Origin: Diphasiastrum complanatum
Taxonomy: Eukaryota; Streptophyta; Lycopodiopsida; Lycopodiales; Lycopodiaceae
Assembly: GCA_029204225.1 (NCBI GenBank)
Contig: CM055106.1
Span: 40,814,368-40,878,367, forward strand
Direction: 5' to 3'
DNA length: 64,000 nucleotides
Part shown: in pieces, positions 10,182 to 20,587 of the stretch
Position numbering within the stretch: position 1 is the first letter of the stretch
Layout: every line of letters starts with the position of its first letter
Translations under genes and position numbers: made by a program
Notes under the pieces: generated by a model
Databases searched by the model: none
Seen by the model: only the letters and a program-made list of their open reading frames with translations
What the model was told of the DNA's origin: nothing

Positions 10182-11411
10182 TTATAAGAATTTGTCCGAA
10201 TATGGTCTAGTTGGCTTCCATATATTGTTGTGTGTGTTGTGATTATTTGTTGGAAATTGTATGTTCATAAGTGTTGCAAGTTGTTCTGTGTAGGTGTTTG
10301 AAGAAAACATGTCAATGTTGAAGTCTCCTAAAATTGTTATTGGTGTGTTTGTTTGTGAGGTTTTCAAAATACAATTTAGTATTTGTAGGAAATTGGATGT
10401 ATTGGAATTTGGTTTCCGGTATATTGTGATTATAGTCATGCAATGAGTTTTTTTTTCATTAAAAGATGCTTTAAATAGTTACATTTTCTATATTGTGGAT
10501 ATTATAGTTATTGAGAGTTGATTGTCGTCATAATATATGGTGGTTCCCGAAAAAAAGTAGTTTTGGATAGCATGGAACCTGTGTTCTAAATTAGTTGCAT
10601 TATTGTAGTTTCGAGTTTCTTGTAGGCAAAGTATATTTGAACTCATGAGGTTGTAATCTGCAGAAATATCAAGTGTGTGTTTTTGTATTGATACGGTGTT
10701 TAAAGATTGAATAAGTAAATGAGAAGATGTATAAGTATTCATAATAGGAATTTGGAGTTCCCATTTTCCATATGTTCGCAAGTGCATCATTTCGGTTTTT
10801 ATGGATGCATGAACTTTGAAATGTTGATTTTGGAGTGATGAAGTGAGGTATAAATTTTGGATATCTCGTATTCTAGATAGGGCTGTATAAGTTAGGCCAT
10901 GTTTGGTACATCCTTTTGGATTGAAAATTAAGGTGCCAATTGTTAAGCCCTGTGCACGAGATGTACCGTACGGGCACTTGCAAGTTGTATTGGAAATTGT
11001 TTGCATGTAGTTGTGTTTAGAAAAGATGCGCCTACCTAAAATTCTTTAGTGATTTTATGAATTGGTGTCCAAGTATTGTATATATTTTTTATTGCATATA
11101 AAGACGCATGTGCCAGTCTAGTTTTTTTGCCAATGTGTGGATCTAAAAATTCAATCCAAATAATGTTTATAGCTGATATAGTTGTTTTTGTTTGGAATAT
11201 GCCGTCAGCTCCATAAAGAGTCCGTCTTCAATGTCTATGTTAGAACTACATATTTCAACGAGCATTCCTATTTTTACAAGTATGGTTTGTGATAATCCAC
11301 TAGTGTTTCTTGACTTCTGAGGATTAACTATTGTTTTGCTACATGTATTTGAACCGGTGTCAATAGCTTGTAAACAAAAAATGTGGCCACGTGCTTGCTC
11401 ATTATTGAAAT
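10182..11411 (-). pseudogene. Helentron/Helitron2-like Pif1 helicase fused to EEP endonuclease, C-terminal relic
   Basis: Read from 11411 down, the minus strand gives the end of a Pif1-type helicase over several frames: a segment with ILVKIGM then NIDIEDGLF; INIIWIEFLDPHIGK; KQFPIQLASARTVH, then RAQGLTIGTLIF (the IHKSQG-like motif, split by about two extra bases); and HGLTYTALSRIRDIQNLYL (the YVALSR-like motif). Without a gap this leads into an endonuclease/exonuclease/phosphatase domain: NILCLQET near 10.6 kb, then after a stop YRKPN and ILGDFNIDMF at about 10.3 kb, ending PYSDKF, where the family usually has SDH. A Pif1 helicase followed by an EEP domain is the hallmark of Helentron-type rolling-circle transposons. 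Rep and the N-terminal helicase are missing; copia homology starts at about 11415. It has at least three frame breaks and is inactive. Confidence 0.8.
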
Positions 11412-11414
11412 TTC

Positions 11415-12560
11415 ACAATTGAAGCAAGGAAAGAAGAGGAGTGGATCCAAGCAATGGATCTTGAGTATCAAGCGCTTATGAAGAATGAAACATCTTTTGG
11501 TGAATCTTCTTGTGTAGATGATGCTATGCAAGCAGATGGATGTTTTCATGATTTTACAACAAGTAATGGATCTGGAAAACAAAGTTTTTTCAATGACTTT
11601 GATGATCAATTTGATGATCAAGAGGTTGATCTCAAAGGGCTTCAACAACATGAAAGGAAAGATGGCAACTTGGAGCTAGTCAAGAGCATCAAAGGAGAGT
11701 CAATTGGCAAAGATGTTTTGGATCTATTTTGCATGCTATTGAAGACTCAAGTAAGGTCAAAGGAGTATAAGGAAGTGTTGTTCAAGTCTACTTTACTTGT
11801 TTTATCTCATTTTTGAGCAATTTCATGTGGATGTGTGCAAATTGTCAAGATATGGTAAAACTAGCTACCTTGGTGAGCATCATTTTGATGTTGGATTTGT
11901 ACTAGCATTCTTGGCTGATTTTGTTGATGGAAATGAATCTATTGGAGGTTCATTATATCACTCATCCATGATCACGTTCTCAAGTGTTGAGCTACTTGAT
12001 GCCAATGTTTGTAGATTGTCATTTTTTTATGAATTCATGGTCATTTTCTTGTGTCAACTAGATCTTGAAGATGGGTGGACTAGTGCAACCTACTTGGTTT
12101 ATGGAGTCATGTGGTGCTAGATTTGTATCATTGATGTACTCACTTACTCATGGATTTCCAAGGCGTGATGGTTTCTTGTGGCAAGATGGAGATGGAGTCT
12201 CATTCATGGAGTGTCATGGTGGATACATGGCAACAAAGGACAAAGAGAGAGAAAACATGCAAGTAAATGTTGATCACTCACATTTATTGTTTGTTTGCTG
12301 TATTTTTCCAGAGAGTTCAAAGTTGATAGCATGGAGGAATCATTTCATTTACATTCTATTTGATTCTTCATGTACTAGTTACTTCTTGACATGTAAAATT
12401 GATGTTAGAAATAGTGACACATCCCAAGTGGACACTGTTGTCTATATCAATTGTGAAAGCTTCCTTAGAAAATTAGAAAGGAGGTCTACACTTAGGATGG
12501 AGATCATTCTAGAGTTGGATCAAAGTTCTATTGTTAAACTAAAACCTTTTGAAGAGGAAG
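11415..12560 (+). pseudogene. Copia-derived internal region lacking RT and RNase H
   Basis: The first ~75 bp match the start of copia RT (EEWIQAMDLEYQALMKNET, compare EEWIQAMDLEFEALMKNNT in the first element). Homology then stops. The next ~1 kb, up to the purine tract GAAGAGGAAG, contains overlapping ORFs (11454-11816, 11797-12120, 12065-12565) with no RT or RNase H motifs. The last ends KLKPFEEEV at the position where the first element has LKLVEEGV. It therefore looks like a non-autonomous copia derivative that exchanged its pol for other sequence, or that captured a gene fragment. I recognise no family in the captured part. Confidence 0.6.
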
Positions 12561-13221
12561 TGTGAGAGATTTCAACTAGTTTAGTCAATGTTGGTCATAG
12601 TTGATAAAAATGCCAAATAGACATTTGAGGCCAATTTCATATTAGACTTAGAGTTTGACTTTTCAAAGTTATATTAGTCTAAAATGCATTTGAACAAACA
12701 CTTTTGGAAAGTGGGAGAAATGTAGAAGTCGAGTTTGAGTAGATTCAAATTTGAATGTAGGGTACATTGAATTTAGTCCCAAGATAGTAGGGTTTACATT
12801 TTGGAGGGAAACCAAGTGGCAATTTAGGTTTTAGACCTGCTATAAAAGGATGTAACTCATGGGGAGAGAGGGATTCTCTCTTTCTCTCTCTTATCTCATT
12901 CATGCTTATACATGGTTCTCTTGGGTTCTACTATCCATTGGTGCACTATACTTGTGATATCTTGCAATTCTATGCGTAGAATGATCAATAATTGCTATTT
13001 TTAGATTCACATGTGTGAAATATAGTAGCTTATTGTAATTGTATGGACATCAATAGTTCTTTGTGTTTTGGTTCATGTTTGATCAAGATCTATTAGAGTT
13101 TGCATCTCATTTTTTGTGTAGATGTTGATTTTTCCACATTGGTAAGATTGGTAGAGTTGACTATTTTCAAACCAAAGATAAAAGGGATATTTTGGATCTC
13201 AGTGATCTAAAATCTTTCACA
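12561..13221 (+). repeat. 3' LTR of the non-autonomous copia derivative
   Basis: It starts TGTGAGAGATTTCAAC after GAAGAGGAAG and ends AAAATCTTTCACA; 661 bp. It carries the family landmarks at the expected offsets: GCTATAAAAGG near 12839, and TTCACATGTGTGAA near 13005. It is closer to the solo LTR at 29013-29668 than to the LTR at 2881. Confidence 0.82.
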
Positions 13222-13889
13222 ATTTACTCTTGAAAAATAGAGTTTCCACCAAGAAAATTGAGTTACATAATTCTCAATTAGATATGTGAGTTACATATGC
13301 AAAGAGGATTTGCCAGATATTGATATATATTTATGTGCTGGATCATAGTGAGATTATTCTCATATGCACGTAATTAATCTTGTAAGAATCTACTATGTAT
13401 TCATACTAACAAGTAATGTTTGAAATAATTACTTATTGGTTAATAAGTTTTTTGTGAAAGGCTAACTTATTAACTCAAAGATGATTTAGAAAAGGATCTA
13501 AGTGTGGGGATATATTGGCATAAGTGAAATCGACACCTAGACATTTGAGATCTTTGGATCATTGGCAATTCACTTGAGTAGCTAGGTTACTCTTGAACAA
13601 AGTTAATTAGCTATACAAGCAGCGCAAAGAGAATTCGTCGGGAACTGTTTGGTTTAGGCCTATATTGCTTGTAAGACACATATTTTGTGAGTCATTGGAT
13701 CCATTAGTAGGAAGTATGTGCATAAGAATATATGGTCTTGTTAGCATAGAGTAATGCTTAGTTGAGAAATAGACTCATTTCATTAGTGATTGTGTTCCTA
13801 AGAGCTCAATTGGATGACGGATCCTAACGATTCCAAGAATGACAACTCATTTGGAATTCAATAGAACTTTGTGATATCTAAAATTCAGT
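13222..13889. other. AT-rich sequence, no gene seen
   Basis: There is no ORF with a recognisable domain. It may be the decayed upstream part of the copia fragment that follows, but I cannot show this from the translation. Confidence 0.4.
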
Positions 13890-14435
13890 TTTGGATAATA
13901 TGAAGTGTGGTCTTCAAAAGTCAAATGCAACTGAACAAAGAGAATATGGATTGGCATCATCAGTTGCATCTCAATATGAGTTATGACATCATAGGATGGG
14001 TCACCTTAGCTATGAAAGTTTGTGCGTGATGAACAAGTTGAGAATGGTGAATGGCTAGCCAAATTTAAAAGGAGTACAACACTCAAATTATGAGGGTTGT
14101 GTAATGGGCAAGCACCATAGGGAGAAGTTCAAAAAGGGTGGAGTGGCACGGGCGACACGGGCCAAGAAGACAGTTGAGCTCATTCATATTGACCTATGCA
14201 ATGTCACTTGGTGGAAATTATTATTCAATAATATTCATAGATAATTGCTCCAAAAAGACGTGGATATACTTGAACCTGACGAAGAAACATGACATGTTTA
14301 GTTGTTTTAAAAAATTTGATATTTCTTGTCTCAAAGAATTATCGAAATGAGGCATTATATCATTCATGAAAAGCTACACTCAAGAGATGTGGATATGACT
14401 CATTGTAGCACTAGAATATAGCTAGTTGATATATT
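13890..14435 (+). pseudogene. Collapsed copia pol: pre-integrase joined to RNase H tail
   Basis: LWHHRMGHLSYESLCVMNKL (13978-14040) is the GAG-pre-integrase finger. It is followed by CVMGKHHREKF and VELIHIDLCNV, the start of the integrase core, then frame breaks. From about 14351 the translation becomes GIMRHYIIHEKLHSRDVDM, then QLVDIFIKSL with one stop, which is the very end of copia RNase H. Several kilobases of integrase and RT have therefore been deleted. It is a third copia lineage, distinct from the first two by sequence. Confidence 0.75.
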
Positions 14436-15000
14436 TATCAAATCCTTGTTGTTTGGTTCTTCTGCTTCGGATCTGTTACAGTTTGGTTCTTTATTTATGG
14501 TTTCAGTGTTGTCTATTACCAGACTTCTTCGAGCATTTCTTGTGTTTATCTATCTCGTTTCAATGCCCAGATCAGGCAGAGGGATTTGAAAGCACTGTTG
14601 TATTGTCCTGCCTGTCAGAGGACACTCAGCCTAGCTCACTCTTGAACTACACTCACATATATTGAAAACATACAAGTCTTGATGCTCATCCTGTTACTTG
14701 TTGATTCTTAGACATCCAAGAACATCAAGAACTAGGATGTCAAGGATCTGCAAGATCTGAACCACAATCCTAGCCTATATAAGAATGCTTGATTCCTACT
14801 TTAATCCACAAGAACAAGAAATCTAATCATACCACTAAAGAAAGAAATAAAAAAACTACATTAAATCCACAACCACGCATGAAGAATGGAAGGGCATGAT
14901 CATAAGAGCGTCACTCAAGAAAACCACCATGATCAAGGAGCTCATTGATTGCCAAAACTCGTGGAGGCTCTAGTTTCTTGCACACACTTGTCAGCATTAG
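14436..15000. other. Unassigned sequence; possible 3' end of the gypsy element on the minus strand
   Basis: There is no domain. By position it should hold the 3' untranslated part and LTR of the minus-strand gypsy element, or the LTR of the collapsed copia element, but no LTR ends or purine tract stand out. Confidence 0.3.
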
Positions 15001-15862
15001 ACTTATGCTTGTGGCCAAAGTCTAGTAGTTGCAACCTCAACTCATCATATGATGAGCTTTCTGAAATTCTTGGGATCATCGGCCAATTAATAGCTTCATC
15101 CTTTGGTTGCTCCGTTGGCCATGGATCTCTCCTTTTAATGGGCATGTAAAAGGGATCAACCCTTTTTCAGGAAGGTGCCCTTAGGTACTCCTACAATCTC
15201 CTATTGTCTTTAAGGATTTTGCTCCTCCTTTTTGGCTGTGGTTGCAGGGCTGCAATAACTTCCATCCTTGAAGGATATTGCCCTTGGTCCAGGTCTTTCT
15301 TTTTGCTCTCAAGGATCGAGGGTATTTTCTTCTAAACTTCTTGGACTCTCGGGTATCTGCGATTTTAGGCTTTGTCTTGAATCATTGTGTTGCCTCTAAC
15401 TTTCGTGGAGGCTTTGCCAGATACTCATCAAATGTTGTGGCACTTCTATCCTCTCTTCCAACTCTTCCACTAGTTGAGGGCTCAGCTTCACTAGTGTTGA
15501 AGTTTGCAGGTGGTGGTGAGAAACTCCAAACGGTTGGTTGCAGAACTTGGGGGTCGTCAAACTCATCAGTATCAGCTTTGGTTTTGGCTATGTTAGGTGG
15601 ATTGTGATCGGGTTAGAATGGCATGAATTTTGTAGGTTGTACCGGAATAGAATTCTCAACAAGATTGAAAGCGGCATTGGGAGAGCTAAATTGTTTCACG
15701 GACTCATCCCACTGGGCTTTATATGTCTCAAGAGTTCCCAAGTAAGGCCTCAAGGGATGTCTCAGGTGGGAATGGGGAAATGATGGCTAGGGAACATGGT
15801 GTGTAGGCACAAAGGTTTGGGAAAACTCCAACATTGAAAAGTTGGCAGTTTTGTAGGTAGGT
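15001..15862 (-). pseudogene. Extra 3' ORF of the minus-strand gypsy element, C-terminal part
   Basis: Read on the minus strand from the G tract leftwards, the translation goes PPTYKTANFSMLEFSQTF, then LGTLETYKAQWDESVKQFSS and AFNLVENSIPVQPTKFM. After a stop it continues with ADTDEFDDPQVLQPTVWSF and ATTFDEYLAKPPRKLEA, ending in a 67-codon ORF (15145-14942). It is hydrophilic and proline- and serine-rich, with no catalytic motif. It continues the ORF seen at 18633-20475; the LTR-A element sits in the poly-proline (C-run) stretch between them. I do not recognise the protein family. Gene-like codon structure persists despite several stops. Confidence 0.5.
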
Positions 15863-15869
15863 GGGGGGG

Positions 15870-16338
15870 TGTGGCGCAGGCATCCCAAAGGGAGCTGGGA
15901 ACCATGACTTAGCTTCCCAGCCTTCAACTCTTGCCATCCAAACCCACTTGACACACAAGCAGCCAACTCGCCAACAACGATCAGACTTAACCAACTTGAA
16001 GTTCTGAAAACCAACATTGAGATCCAACCTGGCGCCATGCCAGATCGAGGGTCCCGATGTGGGTGACTTCCTGTAGCGCAGACATCCCAAAGGGAGCCGG
16101 GAACCACGACTTAGCTTCCCAGCCTTCAACTCTTGCCATCCAAACCGACTTGACATACAAGCAGCCAACTCGTCAACAACGATCTGACTTAACCAACTTG
16201 AAGTTCCGAAAACCAACATTGAGATCCAACCTGACGCCATGCCAGATCGGGGGTCCCGATGTGGGTGACTTCCCTCCAAGCAAGCCGCCCTACATACATC
16301 AAACTTAACCAACTCGAAGCTTCGTTACAAACGAGTAA
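15870..16338 (-). repeat. Truncated 3' LTR-A with a tandemly duplicated ~200-bp module
   Basis: Two head-to-tail units, 15870-16071 and 16072 to about 16270, each run from (on the + strand) TGTGGCGCAGGCATCCC or TGTAGCGCAGACATCCC to GATGTGGGTGACTTCC. The same module occurs once at 17386-17585 and once at about 4400-4603. The duplication begins exactly at the LTR terminus. Homology to the full LTR ends at about 16338. Confidence 0.75.
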
Positions 16339-17370
16339 CACAGTCAAAACAAGAAGTGTACATCGAGCTTGGCTTCAAGTAGCTCTCTTTGAATCAGACA
16401 CATGCACCCAGAGTTTGCACTAGTCCGATCTCTGCATGAACTGTCCCTTAGCGTCCGTTCAAAATACCAAGTCTCTCATGCAAGACTCAAATTTCACAGT
16501 TCCTTCATTGATCAGCTGCCTTACACGTAACACAAGCCAACATACTCATATGTTTCCTCATCATTGCTAGTCCAAAGAAAGCCTATAAAAAGCTTTCCTT
16601 TCCACAACAAAAACTTGTCAACTTATTAGGTCCAAAGTTCGCAGTCTCCTCGTGTGAGTATGGCTAGGTCACCTTGAATTTGCCCCCGTTTTGATCAACT
16701 TTCAATCAAAATCTGCCCCAAGAGAGAGGTGTGTGTGATAGTTCCCCTCCACTTATAAAATTAGCTGATCGGACTTACAGTAGAGTTCTTCGGACAAAAA
16801 GCCTTTCCAACACTTTGCTTCCCATCTGCTAGGATTATGGCTCGATCCAACTTGTTGCCAATCTTTGAAGAGGATCCTAGTCTTTCCCCTTTGAGGAAAA
16901 GCCCAACTGATACTGGATATCACCCATGCTCAGTGAGTTTCAGTTCCGAAGGTGGCCGTCCCAAAATGAAGACCAACTGCTCCATAGAAGATCTCCCCTG
17001 AAATTGCCCTCTCCAACGTTTGACTTCCTGCTTGCGTCTGGTGGACGTTGTCGCAAATGAAACTAACCCAAGAAACAAGCTAGTCATCCATCCTTTGCAA
17101 ACATTGAGTCGTTTCGTTGTCGTTCACGTGCAAGTACTTGAACTTTTCGTTTCGTTTTGTTGCAGACGGTGCCAGGCCTAAACCGCGGAAACTGACCATG
17201 CTTACACCTCAAGGGCAGCACCTTGACTCATCAAGCCCCCGTTCTGTCGACCACCCCAACCGTGGATGCACACGTGCTTACACTGTGGGCAGCACCTTGC
17301 ACAACAGTTGTCTTGATGAACCCCAAACAGTGGCCATTTCCGTGAGATCCGCATAGCTGACCGGCCACTC
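16339..17370 (-). other. Internal region of the LTR-A element without recognisable coding capacity
   Basis: This is about 1 kb between PBS and the 3' LTR remnant. Its GC content is moderately high for the window, and no ORF of 100 codons has retroelement motifs. Part near 17.2-17.3 kb resembles 4683-4735. Confidence 0.5.
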
Positions 17371-17383
17371 GGCTCTGATACCA
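17371..17383 (-). other. Primer binding site of LTR-A, initiator tRNA-Met type
   Basis: On the minus strand it reads TGGTATCAGAGCC, two bases after the LTR end GCGCTACA. This is the canonical plant PBS and shows which strand and side the LTR-A element uses. Confidence 0.9.
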
Positions 17384-17385
17384 CA

Positions 17386-18597
17386 TGTAGCGCAAACATC
17401 CCAAAGGGAGCCGAGAACCACGACTTAGCTTCCCAGCCTTCAACTCTTGCCATCCAAACCCACTTGACATACAAGCAGCCAACTCGCCAACAATGATCCG
17501 ACTTAACCAACTTGAAGTTCCGAAAACCAACATTGAGATCCAACCTGGCGCCATGCCAGATCGGGGGTCCCGATGTGGGTGACTTCCCTCCAAGCAAGCC
17601 GCCCTACATACATCAAACTTAACCAACTCGAAGCTTCGTTACAAATGAGTAACATCCATTCCAAGCAAGCGGTCTGACTTACATCAGACTTAACCAACTG
17701 AAAGCTTCGTCACGAGCGCTGGAAGCCAACCTGGCACCACGCCAAACTGGACAGCCATAAACAGGTAACTTCCACCCAAGCAAGCCATCCAACTCAGCCG
17801 ACAGGTTAGAGCCCGTTCCCCAAGAGCTTAACTCATTCGCGTTCATGCAAGGAACACTCAGAACCACAAGCCACGACAGATATGGAGACAACCAGTTCCT
17901 GGACCAAATGGTCCCGACAGCATACCGCTGGCGCCAGGGACCGAATGGTCCCGACGACATACCGCTGGCATCCCGGGATACGACCCTCAGCTATGTGCCA
18001 ACTTGAAAATTTTGAAGCTGCCTTACAACTGGCGCTTTTACCGAACACCCAGAAGGTAATCAGAGTCAGTTTGAGGAAAATCCCACTTTATTGATAAATC
18101 TGAGAAGGTTACATTTCAAGGGTGTGACCGACCCTAGTCTCTGGGGTGCTAGCATGCCAAGGCGAGAGCCATGACAACATTCCAGCAAGGGAAGTTGAGA
18201 CTTGGTTGGAGCTCGCCCTGAGTCGCAATCCGCACTCCCCTATAGTATTGGTGGGATTCGGCACCCCCCCCCCCCTCATACCAAGCACTCTACCCAGGCT
18301 GGTAAAGCACACTTTTCTCTCTCTAGAATTTACTCTTTCTTGAGAGTCATTTTCTCTCTCTAGATTTTATTGATCCCCAGGCTTCCTTTAATCATGCCTA
18401 GATCGTGTGAGGTGATTGCACATCGATCTGAGCTCTCTTGACTTCGCTAGAACCGATCAAAGATTTTCAGCCATAGGAACTTGGCGCCGGCTGGATTCTG
18501 GTCACAGTGGCGCCGGGAGCAGTAGGGGCGCTGCTGGTGTCAAGGACAATGCTGGCGCTAGTGGCGCCAGAAGTAAAGCTTGTAAAGGTAGCTTTAC

Positions 18598-18601
<4 letters not shown>
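17386..18601 (-). repeat. LTR-A, full 5' copy
   Basis: Its 3' end is fixed by the primer site next to it, and its 5' end by the start TGTTGTAAAG beside the G tract. About 1.1 kb of it matches 3534-4603 in inverse orientation at high similarity. A run of twelve or more C on the + strand near 18264-18275 corresponds to a run of about seven G near 3715. Confidence 0.72.

Positions 18602-18632
<31 letters not shown>
18602..18632 (+). repeat. Uninterrupted run of 31 G
   Basis: The run lies directly between the LTR-A end ACAACA and the gypsy extra ORF. On the minus strand it would encode a proline run in that ORF. It could form G-quadruplexes and is prone to length error in sequencing, so the exact count is doubtful. 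ORFs crossing it on the + strand (poly-glycine) are artefacts. Confidence 0.9.
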
Positions 18633-20475
18633 CTGAAAAACTTCCAGAAGCAGCTTCGGTCCCTTTCCTATCTTATGTCATACTGCCATCCAGTTGGTAT
18701 GTTGATTCATCTTGTCCCACAACGTTATCATCTCCATCCTTCTCCCTTGGCTTTTGTTCAGAATTTCCTGCTTGGACCTTGCGTGAAGCGTTCCATAACT
18801 GATTCACTTTGTCCAAGACCTTTTGCAAATCCTTCATCATTTGTTCTGAATGCTTATTAGACTCTTGGATGGTTTTCTCTTGTCTTTCAACGGCTCGCTT
18901 GAAGTTTGCCTTGTCAGCCTCCCTTTCTTGAATAAGCCTAATGCATTTTTCCATCTTGATCGCTGGGGCTTGAGGGGGCTGCAGCTGCATATCTTCTGGC
19001 TTCACTAGAGGGATGTCAGCCATCATTGCTCCAGATGATCTATGTCAAACTTGGTTGATCCAGCTCATCTGTTGCTTATATTGACCTTGGATTTCATTAA
19101 GCTCTTGAGCTCGCTTGCCCATAGTGGCTTGCAACTCTTTAACTGTGATTTTCTCCTCCTCAGCCTCATCTTCTTCCCTTTTTATTTCCTTTTTCTACTC
19201 TTCTCTGACTCAAATAGACTTTGTATGGATTTATTAGCTGCCATTAGGAGTTCCTTGGGATTGGCAAGAATGGGATATTTATTGGAGGTGAGGTGTGGTG
19301 TGGTGGGGTGTGGTGGGGTGGCGTTTGTCCAGAAGAAGGTACTTGAGAAGGTGGAGGCAATAATGGCAATAGTGGAGGGACGAAAATGATGGTAGTGGAT
19401 GTGAAGGTGATGGATGGAGTGGCAATATGGGTGGAGGTGGCAATGGTGTCTGGCAAGAGTTGACTTCCCCCAAGTTGAACTTCCTTCCCCTTGTCGATGT
19501 CGACATCCTTTGCTAACATATCTTTGATGTCAAAGTAGGTTGACATGCCCATAATGATGTGGACTTGCTTTGTTTGCTCTTGTGGGTCTTTGCTTATAGT
19601 CGGCTCTTTGGGCTTTTCGCTCCCATCCCCCCTTCCCCCCCCCCCCAAAAAAAAAAAATTGTTGCTAGTAGGGATTTTGGTAGTGGATGCACCTCTGCTT
19701 CTATTGGCTTTGTTGATTCTGTATGTGGCTTGTCAGTGGTTGCCAACTATGTTGCTTGTACTGTTGGATGCTGTGATGAACGTGGAGGTGTAGTGGCGAT
19801 GTTTGGTTGTGGTGGAGTTGCAGCTGAATCCTATGAGTAACTTGTGAATTGATAGTTGATTGGTCAGCTATGGTGGTTACTGCAGCACCTTCATCATGAG
19901 TGGGTGATGAATGTTGTTGTGATGTTGTATCGGTTGAGGAGCTCATTTCTTTTGAATACTCCAACCCAGAGTTTTGCTTTGTAGATTGCAAGAGTGGTTT
20001 CTTTGTTCTGGGCTTGCATACGAGCTTTTCTCCTTCGGACTTTGTATCGTCAGCAGACTCTGTCTCAGCTGATGAAGCAGGTCACTTCATGGTCATCTTT
20101 GTCGTTTGCTTGGATTGTCGTGTTGGTAATGGTTGGACCAATGTGGCTGTGTCTTCTTATTGAGCAGAAAATCCTCCTTCTGTGATGCAGAGGGTGTGGG
20201 TGTCTTTCTCGGTATAAGCTTCGCTAGACCTCTCTTTTGAAGCTTTGTAGATGGTCCTTGTTGAGAAGAGGAGCTCTTTCTCTTTTGAGAGGCCGCTTGT
20301 GTGAATTCTGATGCAATAGGCTTGGAGGTAGACTTAGTCTTCTTGGTTGCTTCTGTTGCTGTGTCCCAAGTTTTATCAAGAAGCATCAACTGATCTCGAA
20401 CTTTAGGACAGTTGTGCAACTGCTTCAAGGTGATGTCGAGATAGCCCAATAAGGTGGATGGTTGCTTGTTCCTGA
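18633..20475 (-). pseudogene. Extra 3' ORF of the minus-strand gypsy element, N-terminal part
   Basis: Several minus-strand reading blocks follow one another over 1.8 kb. The first (20449-20093, LDITLKQLHNCPKVRDQL...) is rich in Ser and Lys, with a basic stretch QKRKSSSS like a nuclear localisation signal. Next come a Ser/Thr/Gln-rich block (19991-19701), a proline-rich block (19648-19244), and a likely coiled coil (19026-18673: EKCIRLIQEREADKANFK, RQEKTIQESNKHSEQMM). Mononucleotide runs (C13A12 near 19636-19660) and stops separate them. The position, downstream of integrase, matches the additional ORF of Athila/Tat-type gypsy elements. No family assignment; the role is unknown. Confidence 0.55.
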
Positions 20476-20532
20476 TACAATCATGGAGGCAATTGGAAGC
20501 AAACTATGTCCAATCATAAAGGTTCCGACTGC

Positions 20533-20563
20533 ACATAGAGTTCCATCATGTGGAACTCTATGT
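20533..20563. repeat. Perfect 13-bp inverted repeat (hairpin)
   Basis: Arms ACATAGAGTTCCA (20533-20545) and TGGAACTCTATGT (20551-20563) are perfectly complementary around a 5-base loop, TCATG. It lies 25 bp from the start of the tandem duplication. Confidence 0.85.
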
Positions 20564-20587
20564 GGGTCAAGAACTGGTGTGCCTCTT

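Larger units (their letters stand above)
15870..18601 (-). mobile_element. LTR-A retroelement, non-autonomous, inserted in a poly-G tract
   Basis: On the minus strand: 5' LTR 18601-17386 (1216 bp, TGTTGTAAAG...GCGCTACA), a PBS, about 1 kb of internal sequence, then a truncated 3' LTR (16338-15870) ending GCGCCACA. Both outer edges abut G runs on the + strand (15863-15869 and 18602-18632), consistent with a GGGGG target duplication. No gag or pol motif is present inside, so it would depend on proteins from elsewhere. The words TGGCGCC and CGGGACC recur through the LTR. A related copy is at 3534-4914. Confidence 0.7.

Noticed and set aside
17117-17597. ORFs of 80-190 codons across LTR-A (for example 17202-17597, 15728-16312 and 4030-4311)
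   Set aside because: Similar translations appear in several frames because the underlying LTR is repeated; no domain, and the sequence is LTR by its primer site.
18480-18500. TTGGCGCCGG as an Asp-type primer site of a + strand gypsy element
   Set aside because: TGGCGCC recurs many times within LTR-A as a repeated word, and a canonical initiator-Met primer site at 17371-17383 places LTR-A on the minus strand.
18416-18860. Overlapping + strand ORFs with a poly-glycine run
   Set aside because: They exist only because the G31 run lacks stops in every frame; the flanks are LTR-A and the minus-strand gypsy ORF.
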